From PALSA-607 sp963825425 (GTDB lineage: Bacteria > Actinomycetota > Actinomycetes > Acidothermales > Acidothermaceae), in the NCBI GenBank assembly GCA_963825425.1, contig CAWGTF010000015.1, forward strand, positions 124,001-188,000: a stretch of 64,000 nucleotides of DNA, written 5' to 3'. Within the stretch, counting starts at the first letter, position 1; each line of letters begins with the position of its first letter. The translations under genes were made by a program, and so were the position numbers. Positions 19,361-31,142 of the stretch are shown piece after piece. A model generated the notes under the pieces. The model worked only from the letters and a program-made list of their open reading frames with translations. It was not told where the DNA came from and ran no database searches.

Positions 19361-20146
19361 GGTGCAGGAGCCTAACGGTTCGACTGTCGGCGGACGCCGA
19401 AGCGTGCGGGCACGCGCAACCACGGTCGCCGGCAGCAGCCGCCCGACCCCGATCAGCGCCTTGTACCGAAGGGTCGGAATGCTGACCGCCTTGCCGCGAC
19501 GCAGGTCGTCTAGGCACGCGTCGACTACCTGGTCGACGTCCAGCCACAGCCACTTCGGCGCGTTCGAGACGTCGACGTTGCCTCGCTCGTGGAACTCGGT
19601 ATGCACAAGGCCGGGACACAGCGCAATCGCCCGCACACCGGTGCCGGCAAGCTTCAACGACAGCGTTTCGCTGAAGCGCACGGCCCATGCTTTCGCGGCA
19701 CCGTACGTGCTGTGGTTGAGGAACGCCGCGGTGCTCGCCACCGTGATGAGGGTGCCGCTATCGCGGGTCAGCATGCCCGGCAGCGCGGCCTTGGTGATGC
19801 GCATCGGCGCGCGGATCAGCACCCGCAGCAGCTGCTCCTCGTCGGCTAGCGCCGAGTGCAGGAAGTCGCGGCCCATCCCGAAGCCCGCATTGTTGACCAG
19901 GACGTCGATGGGCTGAGCTTCGTCGGCAACCCGCGCCTCTACCGCCGCGCATCCATCGTCGGTGCCGAGGTCGGCGACCAGCACCTCGACGTCCACCTGC
20001 CATTGTTCGTGCAGCTCGGCGGCTTGGGCGTCGAGGCGACCGCGATCGCGGGCCACCAGCACCAGATCGTGATCGAGCTTGGCGTAGGTCTGCGCGAATC
20101 CGGCGCCGATGCCCGAGGTCGATCCGGTAATTAGTGCAATCGGCAT
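19361..20146 (-). CDS. Short-chain dehydrogenase/reductase
   Basis: About 255-262 residues. N-terminal GSTSGIGAGFAQ cofactor loop, VLVNNAGFGMG, Ser in VASTAAF and the YxxxK catalytic motif in STYGAAKAWAVRFSE. ATG 20146. No stop codon separates the SDR from the pyrE ATG at 19360; the neighbouring frame has a TAG just upstream of pyrE, so a missing or extra base in the CCGCCGACAG stretch is the simplest explanation. A true SDR-PyrE fusion would be unusual. Substrate is not predictable. Confidence 0.87.
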
Positions 20147-20179
20147 AGCCGACAGCTTGCCAGCACTAGGCTGGCCCGC

Positions 20180-21341
20180 ATGCCGGGCAACCCGCTGGTG
20201 CCGCGCCTTCAGGGGCTCGGGACCACGATCTTTGCCGAGATGTCGGCGCTTGCGCTGGAGACCGGGTCGATCAATCTCGGGCAGGGCTTTCCGGATGTCG
20301 ACGGCCCGGACGTCATCAAGCAGGCGGCGGTCGACGCGATCTGGGCTGGGCGCAATCAATACCCGCCAGGGATCGGCGTCCCGGAATTGCGGCTTGCCAT
20401 CGCCGAGCATCAGCGGCGGTTCTACGGCCTCGAGCTCGACCCCGACTCCGAGGTGTTGGTGACGGCGGGCGCGACGGAAGCCATCGCCGCGGCCATGCTG
20501 GCCATGGTCGACGTCGGCGACGAAGTCATCGCGCTGGAGCCGTACTACGACTCGTATGTCGCATCCATCGTCATGGCGGGCGGGGTGCGGGTGCCGGTCA
20601 CTTTGCACGCACCTGATTTCCGGCTGGACGTCGAGCGGTTGCGCGCCGCGGTCACTGCACGTACCCGGCTCATCTTGTTGAACTCACCGCACAATCCGAC
20701 GGGGGCCGTGCTGACCCGTGACGAACTGCAAGCGGTCGCGTCGGTCGCGATCGAGCACGACTTGTATCGTCGTCACCGACGAGGTCTACGAGCACCTGGT
20801 GTACGACGGCACGCATGTGCCGATCGCGACGCTGCCGGGCATGTGGGAGCGGACCCTGACGATCTCGTCGGCTGGCAAGACGTTCGCGATGACCGGCTGG
20901 AAGATCGGCTGGGTGTCGGGACCAGCCGCATTGGTCGCGGCCGTGCGCACCACCAAGCAGTTCTTGACCTACGTCAACGGCGCGCCCTTTCAGCCTGCAG
21001 TCGCAGTCGGACTCGGGCTGGACGACTCGTTCTACGCCTCGGTGACCGGTGACCTTCGACGCAAGCGCGACTTGCTCTGCGCGGGGCTTGCCTCCGTGGG
21101 ATTCTCGGTGTTCAAGCCGGCCGGCACGTATTTCGTGACGACCGACGTTCGCCCACTCGGATACGACGACGGTGTGGCGTTCTGTCGAGACCTGCCCAAG
21201 CGCGCCGGCGTGGTCGCGATTCCGCACTCCGTCTTCTACGACAACACTTCGGTGGGTCGTCCGCTGGTTCGGTTTGCTTTCTGCAAGCGCGACGAGGTGC
21301 TGGTCGAGGCAATCTCTCGACTAGGCCAACTCGCTTCCTAG
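20180..21341 (+). CDS. PLP-dependent class I/II aminotransferase (DapC/methionine aminotransferase-like), frame break
   Basis: About 386 residues, divergent from the SDR. N-terminus NPLVPRLQGLGTTIFAEM, then INLGQGFPDVDGPD, NQYPPGIGVPELR, LNSPHNPTGAV (PLP pocket) and the Schiff-base lysine in SSAGKTFAMTGWKIGW. A break near 20765 lies just before IVVTDEVYEHLVYDG. This set of motifs is that of the actinobacterial Rv0858c group, annotated as N-succinyldiaminopimelate or methionine/kynurenine aminotransferase; which of these cannot be decided here. The PfkB kinase begins 24 bp downstream. Confidence 0.88.
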
Positions 21342-21364
21342 CTGTCTTCTCTTGGAGGTCGCCG

Positions 21365-22298
21365 ATGATTTTGGTGTGCGGGGAGACCCTCATCGATCTC
21401 GTGCACGTCGATGGCGAGATGTGGCGAGCACTGCCCGGGGGATCGCCAGCAAATACAGCGGTTGCACTGGCCCGACTCAGTACGTCGACTGCGATGCTCG
21501 CGCGAATCTCCTCCGATGCCTTCGGTACGCGCTTGCGCGAGCGGCTTGTCGGCGATGGTGTTGACGTTCGTTACGTGGTCACCGCCGCGGAGCAAAGTTC
21601 GATGGCGGTCGTCGACCTCGGCGATGACGGCAGCGCGCGCTACAGCTTCTATCTTCGCGACACAGCTGACTGGCAGTGGGTTACCAACGATTTGCCGGTG
21701 GCGTTCGACCCGTCCGTGACGGCCATACACGCCGGTTCGATGGCACTGCTCATGCCGCCCGGTGGCGTCGTGCTCGAAGCGATGCTCGAGCGTGAGCGCT
21801 CGCAGCGCGTGGTGTCGATCGATCCGAACGTGCGCGCGTCGATCTGTCCTGACCCGCGCGCTGTACCGGGAATCGGTCGAGCGATGGCTCGGTCTCGCGC
21901 ACATCGTCAAAGCCAGCGTGGACGACGTGAACTGGCTGTATCCGGATCGCTCCTACACCGACGTGCTGGAGGATTGGTCGACCCGCGGACCTTCGCTGGT
22001 CGTCTTCACCAGAAGCGCGGACGGCGCCTTGGCCCGACTGGCCTCCGGGCTCGAGGTGGGCGTCGGCGGCATCGACGTCGAGGTCGTCGACACGATCGGC
22101 GCCGGCGACACCTTTACCGCCGGTCTGCTGCACGCACTCGATGAGGCTGGGCTGCTGAACGTTTCGGCATTCGCGCACCTGACCGGCGAGCAGATCGAAG
22201 AAGCGCTGCGGTTCGCCGTCCTCGCGTCGGCGGTCGCGTGCACCCGCGCCGGCGCCGACCCGCCGTACCTGACCGACCTGCCCGCCCTGAGCAGCTGA
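21365..22298 (+). CDS. PfkB family carbohydrate kinase (fructokinase-like), frame break
   Basis: About 311 residues. It starts MILVCGETLIDLVHV, followed by LPGGSPANTAVALARL (sugar-binding N-terminal motif) and the C-terminal PfkB signature VDTIGAGDTFTAGLL with catalytic Asp. A break near 21860, after SIDPNVRASICPDP, is needed to continue into RESVERWLGLAHIVKAS. Likely phosphorylates fructose or a similar sugar; substrate specificity is inferred from family only. It has a GGAG ribosome site before ATG 21365 and converges with clpB 36 bp downstream. Confidence 0.88.
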
Positions 22299-22334
22299 AC
22301 GGTGGCCCGCGCAACTAATGGTGGCCCGGTACGC

Positions 22335-24933
22335 TTAGGCGGCGTGGACGTCGAGCGAGTCCTTGCTCGCCGACACGTCGACCAGTACGGTCTCGCCGTC
22401 GCGAATCTCCCCTGACAGCAAGCCGCGCGCCAGTTGGTCGCCGATCGCCGACTGCACCAACCGCCGCAACGGCCGCGCTCCGTACAGCGGGTCGAAACCG
22501 GTCAGCGCCAGCCACTCCAGCGCGGCTGGCGTCACCGACAACGTGAGGCGCCGGTCGGCCAGTCGCGCCTGCAGGCGAGCGATCTGCAGATCCACGATTT
22601 GGGTGAGCTCAGCGGTCCCGAGCGGGTCGAAGAGGATCACGTCATCGAGCCGGTTCAGGAACTCGGGCTTGAACGTGGCTCGCACGAGTGCCATCACGGC
22701 GTCGCGTCGCGCGTCATCGTCGAGTGTCGGATCGATCAGGTACATCGACCCGAGGTTCGACGTCAGGATCAAGATGGTGTTGCGGAAGTCGACGGTACGA
22801 CCTTGCCCATCAGTGAGCCGGCCGTCGTCGAGCACCTGCAGCAACACGTCGAAGACCTCGATGTGGGCCTTCTCGACCTCGTCGAGCAGCACGACGCAGT
22901 ACGGACGCCGGCGAACGGCCTCGGTCAACTGGCCGCCCTCTTCGTAGCCGACGTACCCAGGGGGCGCGCCGACCAGTCGCGCGACCGAGTGCTTCTCGGA
23001 GTACTCGCTCATGTCGATGCGCACGATCGCGCGCTCATCGTCGAAGAGGAAGTCGGCGAGTGCCTTCGCCAACTCGGTCTTGCCGACCCCGGTCGGACCG
23101 AGGAACAGGAATGAACCGGTCGGCCGATCAGGGTCAGAAATGCCGGCCCGAGCACGACGCACCGCATCGGAAACCGCTGCTACTGCGGGCTTTTGGCCGA
23201 CCAAGCGACGGCCGAGCTCTGACTCCATGCGCAGCAGCTTGCCGGTCTCGCCTTCGAGAAGACGGCCGGCCGGAATCCCGGTCCAGGCGCCGACGACCTC
23301 AGCGATGTCGTCGGGGCCGACCTCTTCTTTCACCATCGCGCCGCCACGACCGCCAGCAGCCCCAGCCTCAGCCGACGCGCCGGCTTCGGCGAGTGAGCGC
23401 TCGAGGGCCGGGATGTCCGCGTACATCAACCGGGACGCCGTCTCGAAGTCACCGTCACGCTGCGCGCGTTCGGCCTGCCCGCGTGCGTCGTCGAGACTCT
23501 GCTTCAGTTCGCCGACGCGGTTGAGGCCAGCCTTCTCGACGTCCCACCGCGCGGTCAGTGCACTCAGCTGTTCTTGGCGATCGGCGAGTTCGGCCCGCAG
23601 CCGGTCGAGGCGCTCACGGCTCGCCGGGTCGTCTTCGTGCGCGAGCGCAAGCTCTTCCATCTTCATCCGGTCGACCGCGCGCCGCAGCTCGTCGATCTCG
23701 ACGGGCGAGGAGTCGATCTCCATGCGCAGGCGGGACGCCGACTTCGTCGACGAGATCGATGGCCTTGTCGGGAAGGAAGCGGCCGGTGATGTAGCGGTCG
23801 GACAACGTCGCTGCGGCCACCAACGCGGCGTCCGAGATCTGCACTTTGTGGTGCGCCTCGTAGCGCGACTTCAACCCGCGCAAGATGCCGATGGTGTCCT
23901 CGACGCTGGGCTCCCCGACGAACACCGGCTGGAAGCGCCGCTCCAAAGCGGGGTCCTTCTCGATGCGCTCGCGGTACTCATCAAGCGTCGTCGCACCGAC
24001 CATGCGAAGTTCGCCACGCGCCAGCATCGGCTTGAGCATGTTGCCGGCGTCCATCGCACCCTCGGCGGCGCCCGCGCCGACGACGGTGTGCAGCTCGTCG
24101 ATGAACGTGATGACCTGCCCGTCGGAGCTCTTGATCTCGTTCAGCACAGCCTTCAGGCGCTCTTCGAATTCGCCGCTGTACTTCGCGCCCGCGATCATGG
24201 CGCTGAGATCGAGGGCGATCAATCGCTTGCCACGAAGGGATTCGGGGACGTCGCCCGCGACGATGCGTTGGGCGAGACCCTCGACAACCGCGGTCTTGCC
24301 GACGCCAGGTTCGCCGATCAGCACGGGGTTGTTCTTGGTGCGGCGTGCGAGTACCTGCACGACCCGGCGGATCTCGGTGTCGCGGCCGATGATCGGGTCG
24401 AGTTCGCCGCCACGCGCACGCGCGGTGAGATCGACGCCGTACTTCTCGAGTGCCTGAAACGTCGACTCGGGGTCGGGCGAGGTGACGCGCGCATGCCCGC
24501 GAACGGATTCGAACGCACCGAGCAGGGCCTCCGACGTTGCACCGTGGCGGCGCAACAAAGACGCGACCTCGCCACCTTCGTCAGCCAAGCCGACAAGGAG
24601 GTGTTCGGTCGAGATGTATTCGTCACCGAGGTCGGAGGCGCGCTTCGCCGCCGCACTGATGACCTGCATCGACGGCCGGTCCATGCCCGGCGCCGACACC
24701 GTCGATCCGGTGGCGCGCGGCAGTCGCGCAGTGATCTGGTCGGCATCGCCGCGAAGTGCGCTCAGCGAGACGCCGACGGCTTCGAGTAGTGGCGCGGCGG
24801 TACCGTCCGGTTGCCCGATCAGCGCGAGCAGCAGATGCACCGGCTCGACGTGCGGATTGCCTTCGGCCACCGCCCGTCGAATCGCGTCAGCAACGGCTTC
24901 CTGGCTCTTCGTTGTGAGCTTGTAGGTGTCCAC
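22335..24933 (-). CDS. clpB: ATP-dependent disaggregase ClpB (frame break)
   Basis: Hexameric AAA+ chaperone that rescues aggregated proteins together with DnaK. About 866 residues: Clp-N repeats (MDTYKLTTKSQEAVADA), NBD1 with Walker A GEPGVGKT and IDELHTVVGAG, a coiled-coil middle domain, and NBD2 with GPTGVGKTELAKALA and LLDEVEKAH. A break near 23745 lies between DKAIDLVDE and ASRLRMEIDSSP. The start is GTG 24933; its first base overlaps the hspR stop (TAGTG). It therefore sits at the end of the dnaK operon, unlike M. tuberculosis, where clpB is separate. Confidence 0.95.
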
Positions 24934-25370
24934 TACTCTCCAAACTGCGGCAAATCAGATCGGACGCCGAGGCGCTGGGTTGGCCACACCACGGCAACCG
25001 TCGACGGTCGCAGGGGGACGAGATCGCGGCGGTGGGATGCGTGCGCTTCGGCGACCCGGCGAGCGGCGGTGGAGTGGACGAGCTCGAGCTCGTGTGCCAA
25101 CTCGCCGAGCCGCTGCTGCAGCGCAGCAACCTGGTTCTCGAGCTCGAGGATTCGTTTGATGCCGGCCAGGTTCACGCCGTGCTCCTGCGACAACCGCTGC
25201 ACCTCGCGCAACTGAGAGATGTCGCGGCTGGAATAGCGTCGCCCGCGACCCGGCGCACGGTCGGGTGAGACCAGGCCGAGCCTGTCGTAGGCGCGCAGCG
25301 TCTGCGGGTGCAGGCCCGACAGCTGGGCAGCGACCGAGATCACGAACACCGGGCTGACGTCGTCAAGCAT
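24933..25370 (-). CDS. hspR: Heat-shock repressor HspR (MerR family)
   Basis: A 145-residue transcriptional repressor. The MerR-type helix-turn-helix reads VAAQLSGLHPQTLRAYDRLG, followed by GRGRRYSSRDISQLREVQRL and a coiled coil (LELENQVAALQQRLGELAHE). HspR binds HAIR sites with DnaK as co-repressor in Streptomyces and mycobacteria; two such sites are upstream of dnaK here. It starts 3 bp after dnaJ and overlaps clpB, consistent with one autoregulated operon. Frame intact. Confidence 0.94.
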   Translation of the reverse strand: MLDDVSPVFVISVAAQLSGLHPQTLRAYDRLGLVSPDRAPGRGRRYSSRDISQLREVQRLSQEHGVNLAGIKRILELENQVAALQQRLGELAHELELVHSTAARRVAEAHASHRRDLVPLRPSTVAVVWPTQRLGVRSDLPQFGE

Positions 25371-25373
25371 CGG

Positions 25374-26543
25374 TTACTCACCTTCCAACAGATGCGCTCG
25401 CGGGTTGTCCGCCGAGGTAGCTTCGCGGTACGCCTCGAGCGCTTCCTTCGCTTTCCCGGAAACCTTGTGCGGCACGGCGACTTCGATGGTGACGAGCTGG
25501 TCGCCCTTGCTGCCGTCGCGTCGGGTTACGCCTTTGCCGCGCACTCGCAACACCCGGCCGTTCGTCGTGCCCGCCGGGAGTTTCAGGGTTACCGGCGCGC
25601 TGTCGAGGGTCGGTACTTTGATCTCCGAGCCGAGTGCCGCCTCCGGGAAGGTGACTGGCACAGTGATTGTGAGGTTGTCGCCGGCGCGGCCGAACAACGC
25701 GTGCGGTCGCACGTGCACGAGCACGATGAGGTCGCCCGCCGGACCGCCTCGCTCACCAGGAGAACCCTTACCCTTCAAACGAATTCGCTGACCATCGTTG
25801 ACGCCAGCCGGGATCCGCACCTGCATGGTGTGCTCGCTCATCGCCCGGCCGCTGCCGTGGCAGACCGGGCACGGGTCGTCGACGATCAGGCCACGCCCGC
25901 GACAGTCGCGGCACGGCTCTGAGAACGCGAACCCGCCCGCACCTCTCGACGTCACGCCCGTGCCGCTGCAGGTCGGGCAAACTCGCGGAGTCGTGCCGGC
26001 CTTCGCGCCGGTGCCTTTGCACGCGCCGCACGGATGCGGGGTGGCCATCCGCAGTGCGACGGTCTCGCCATGGACGGCGTGCTCGAAGTCGAGGGTCACT
26101 TCGGTTTCGACGTCGGCGCCGCGCCGCGGCTGCTGCGAGGTCGCACCCGCCCGGCGTCCGCCACTGAAGATCCCGCCGAGGATGTCGCCGATCCCGCCGG
26201 CGGCACCGGCGCCGCCTGCGCGCGCGTTGCCGAGCAGGTCGCCCAGGTCGAAGTTGAAGCCGCCAGGCGCACCGCCGCCGCTACCGGGCATGCGGAAGCC
26301 GCCGCTGCCGAACAGTGATCGCGCCTCGTCGTACTCCTTGCGCGTCTTGGCATCTGACAGCACGTCGTATGCCTCAGAGATCTCCTTGAACTTCTCCTCG
26401 GACTTTGCGCTGCCGGTGTTCGCGTCCGGGTGATGGACGCGGGCGAGCTTGCGGTACGCCTTCTTGATCTCGGCCGCGGTCGCGTCCTTCGGGACGCCGA
26501 GTGCCTTGTAGTAGTCCTTCTCGATGTAGTCGCGAGTGCTCAT
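25374..26543 (-). CDS. dnaJ: Chaperone DnaJ
   Basis: A 389-residue type I J-protein, cytosolic co-chaperone stimulating DnaK ATPase. J-domain at residues 9-75 with the HPD motif (ARVHHPDANTG). A Gly-rich linker includes FNFDLGDLLGNARAGG. The zinc domain has four CxxCxGxG repeats: CGACKGTG, CPTCSGTG, CRDCRGRG and CPVCHGSG. C-terminal substrate-binding domains follow. An extra N-terminal MSTRDYIEKDYY matches actinobacterial DnaJ1. Second downstream of dnaK, 33 bp after grpE. Intact. Confidence 0.95.
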   Translation of the reverse strand: MSTRDYIEKDYYKALGVPKDATAAEIKKAYRKLARVHHPDANTGSAKSEEKFKEISEAYDVLSDAKTRKEYDEARSLFGSGGFRMPGSGGGAPGGFNFDLGDLLGNARAGGAGAAGGIGDILGGIFSGGRRAGATSQQPRRGADVETEVTLDFEHAVHGETVALRMATPHPCGACKGTGAKAGTTPRVCPTCSGTGVTSRGAGGFAFSEPCRDCRGRGLIVDDPCPVCHGSGRAMSEHTMQVRIPAGVNDGQRIRLKGKGSPGERGGPAGDLIVLVHVRPHALFGRAGDNLTITVPVTFPEAALGSEIKVPTLDSAPVTLKLPAGTTNGRVLRVRGKGVTRRDGSKGDQLVTIEVAVPHKVSGKAKEALEAYREATSADNPRAHLLEGE

Positions 26544-26576
26544 CGGCGTCCCTCCCTTCTGGTCGTGACGGCCTCG

Positions 26577-27278
26577 TTAAAGCGATGGGTCGGACGCCGA
26601 GGGGCTGGCGTCTGCCGCGTTGTCGGCGTCCTCGACCGACAGATCGACCGGCAGCGACACCGTCGGTTCGGCCACCGCTACCCGCGCCGGCCGCACGACG
26701 CGACCCGCGTAGCTGTAGCCGGGCTGCAGGATCTGCACGGCCGTCGGCTCGCGTGACGTCGTCGGCGTATGAGTGCATCAGCGCCTCGTGCTGCGTGGGG
26801 TCGAACGGGTCGCCCGGCTGCCCGAAGCGGGTCAGCCCGAGCTTCGTAACAGCAGCATCGAGGGCCTCGGCGACCTGTCGAAATCCGCCCTCGAGTTCGC
26901 CGTGCTCACGCGCCCGGCCGATGTCATCGAGGATCGGTAGCAGCGCGAACAGTGCGTCACCGACGGCGAACTCCCGCACCGCTTCGCGGTCACGCTCGAC
27001 CCGCTTGCGGTAGTTGGCGTACTCGGCATGCACTCGCTGGAGATCTGCGGTTCGTTCGGCGAGCTCGATGCGCAACTGCGACAACTCGACCGAGTCGACT
27101 CCTGACCCGAACGGGCCGGTCGAACCAGGCTCGGATGGGCCCGCCGCAGCGGACCCCTCCGTTGAGCGTCCTGCGGACGCCGAATCGTGCGTGACCGCGC
27201 CGGACGCCGGATCGAAATGCACGCGGCGCTTGTCGCGGACCACTGGCTCCGGGGGCGACTCGTACTGGTCGGAGCCGC

Positions 27279-27282
<4 letters not shown>
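26577..27282 (-). CDS. grpE: Nucleotide exchange factor GrpE (frame break)
   Basis: Promotes ADP release from DnaK. About 234 residues after correction. Disordered acidic/Ser-rich N-terminus, a long dimerisation helix (LRIELAERTADLQRVHAEYA), then NYRKRVERDREAVREFAVGD and LLPILDDIGRAREHGELEGG. A break near 26750, after SYADDVT, must be bridged to reach EPTAVQILQPGYSYAGRVVR, the conserved C-terminal beta domain. The stop is TAA at 26577. GTG 27282 overlaps the dnaK stop by 4 bp. Confidence 0.93.
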
Positions 27283-29156
<1,874 letters not shown>

Positions 29157-29192
29157 GGGAGTCTCCTTCGAAATGACTAGGGCGTTACGAAA

Positions 29193-29213
29193 GTTGAGTC
29201 TGTGCCACTCATG
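29193..29213. promoter_or_regulatory. HspR-binding HAIR site 1
   Basis: gttgagt, 7 bp, actcatg closely follows the HAIR consensus CTTGAGT-N7-ACTCAAG. It lies just downstream of the predicted dnaK -10 box, where a bound repressor would block initiation. Confidence 0.85.
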
Positions 29214-29238
29214 TTAGTAGCCAATAGTCGGATGTCAA
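29211..29238 (-). promoter_or_regulatory. Predicted dnaK promoter
   Basis: On the minus strand, TTGACA (29233-29238), a 16-bp spacer and TAACAT (29211-29216) form a good sigma-70-type promoter. It is flanked by one HAIR site on each side, so HspR occupancy of either would interfere with polymerase. Confidence 0.75.
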
Positions 29239-29244
29239 ATCGGA

Positions 29245-29265
29245 GTTGAGTCTGATCGGCTCAAG
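29245..29265. promoter_or_regulatory. HspR-binding HAIR site 2
   Basis: gttgagt, 7 bp, gctcaag is a second near-consensus HAIR element, 52 bp from the first (about five helical turns) and upstream of the -35 box. Confidence 0.85.
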
Positions 29266-29403
29266 TCTAGAAAGCCATCTTCTCGCCCACGCGCCGGAGT
29301 AGCCGCAGGCTAGTGGGGTAGTTTCGCCGGGGGTCGCCCACTAGCCTCGGGAAGCCGAGGTGGTCATCGATTGGGCGCCTGGGGCTATCCGGAGGATGTG
29401 CTG

Positions 29404-31082
29404 ATGTCGTCGATTCCACGTGCGCTGCGCTTGTTGATCGGCGGGGTTGCCGCGATCACGGTGGTCGGCAGCGGGCTGGTCGCGGCATCAGGTGGCGCGG
29501 CCGCGCAGCCAGCCGCGGTGCGCGCATCGGTGCCGTCGGCGCTGCCCGCCTTCTTGCCCTCGAACGTGCAGCGCATCTCCGGCGCGAGCCGCTTCGACAC
29601 CGCGATCGCGGCGTCGAAGGACCAGTTCGCGGTCGCCGGCACAGCCGCAGCAGTGGTGCTCACCCGCGCCGATACCTACCCTGATGCGCTGGCCGGCGTA
29701 CCGCTGGCGGCCAGGTTGGGCGGTCCGCTGCTCTTGACGTCGTCCAACGCATTGAACGCGTCGGTCCGTGCGGAGATCATCCGGGTGTTGCCCGCAGGTG
29801 CGCCGGTCTACATCCTCGGCGGGACGTCGGCGGTGAGCGCCGCGGTCGCGACGACGATCACCGGCCTCGGGTTCGTGGTGCATCGCCTCGCCGGGGCAAA
29901 CCGGTTCGCCACAGCGGTCGCCGTCGCCGGTGCGCTCGGAAACCCCACCACGGTGTTCGAGGCGACCGGCCTGAACTTCCCGGACGCGCTCGCGGGTGGA
30001 CCGGCCGCGATCCAGGCGGGCGCAGCGATTCTGCTCACTAACGGGTCGATACCGGCCAAGGAGACGACCGCGTACCTCGCGGCGCACGCGGGTGGGACGC
30101 ACTACGCGCTGGGTGGCCCGGCTGCTGCGGCCGACCCGACCGCGACGGCGATCTCGGGGACCGACCGTTACGAAACGGCCGCACAGGTGGCACAAGACCT
30201 TCTTCCACATCCCGGCCGTCGTCGGCGTCGCGACCGGCGTCAACTTCCCCGATGCGCTCGCTGCGGGTCCTGATGTCGCCTCCAAGGACGCTCCCCTGCT
30301 GCTGGTGTCGCCGGTCGGAGCCCTGCCGCCCGGAACGACGGGCGCAGCTGCTCGACTACTCGCAAACGCTTCGTCGTGCGCTGGTCTTCGGCGGCACGAC
30401 ATCGGTGGCCGACTCAGTCGGCGCGCAGGTCGGCACGCTCGCCAACCTCGGCCCGACCACCACGACCGAGGCGACGTCGCCCGCCTACACGGGTCAGTTC
30501 GGGATCCTCAGCACCCACTTGCAGACCGGTTCGGGCTCGGTGAACACCACGCAGGTCTTCGATGGCAACGCCGGGACCTCCACCTTCTATACGCAAGGTT
30601 CCGGATCGAAGATCATCCCGAGCACGCCGACCCGAGCCGACTTCAACGCGTTTTCGACCAACAACTCGGCGGCGCTGCAGTCCGCGGTCAATGCAGCGTT
30701 CGCGGCCGTGTACGCGTCGGAGGGTTACACCTCGACCAACGCGGACGCGCAGTTCCTCGTCAATGCCGAGCAAGTGCTGCTGAACCCGTTGGCTTCGCCG
30801 CCGCTTCGCCTCGCCGTTTACGTGGCGCTCGCGAATCTGCCTGGCACGGGGATCCAGTCGGGAGCCAAGGACGCGAACGGCCACATCGGCATCATGATTT
30901 TCGGCACGATCACCGGGAACGTCACCCTTGAGGGCGACCAGCTTGGCTACATCTTCGACCCGGCCACCGGCAACTTGCTCGAGGACGACATCGTCACGTC
31001 GGCGGGTACGTCTGTCGCGGCGAGCACCGTGACCACGTTTGCGACAGCTTCCACTGCACCCGCGGACCCCTACGCGAACTGA
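29404..31082 (+). CDS. Secreted protein with cell-wall-binding repeats (CWB_2) and novel C-terminal domain, frame breaks
   Basis: ATG 29404 (GGAGG 8 bp upstream) starts a signal peptide of about 40 residues (RALRLLIGGVAAITVVGSG). Three CWB_2 repeats follow, each with the R(I/L)xGxxRxxTA start and FPDALAG(V/G)P core: RISGASRFDTAIAAS, RLAGANRFATAVAVA and ISGTDRYETAAQVA. Breaks near 30190 and 30350 interrupt repeat 3. The last about 200 residues (from TSPAYTGQFGILSTHLQTG) match no family I recognise. Frame-corrected length is about 559. Probably anchored on the cell wall; function unknown. Confidence 0.85.
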
Positions 31083-31142
31083 CGACATCACCGCTGGATC
31101 ACCGCCGTCGGGGGTTGCGCGGCTAGCTGACGAGGAGCACCG

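Noticed and set aside
23011..24789. 592-codon open frame on the plus strand opposite clpB
   Set aside because: Antisense shadow of ClpB; Ser/Arg-rich composition.
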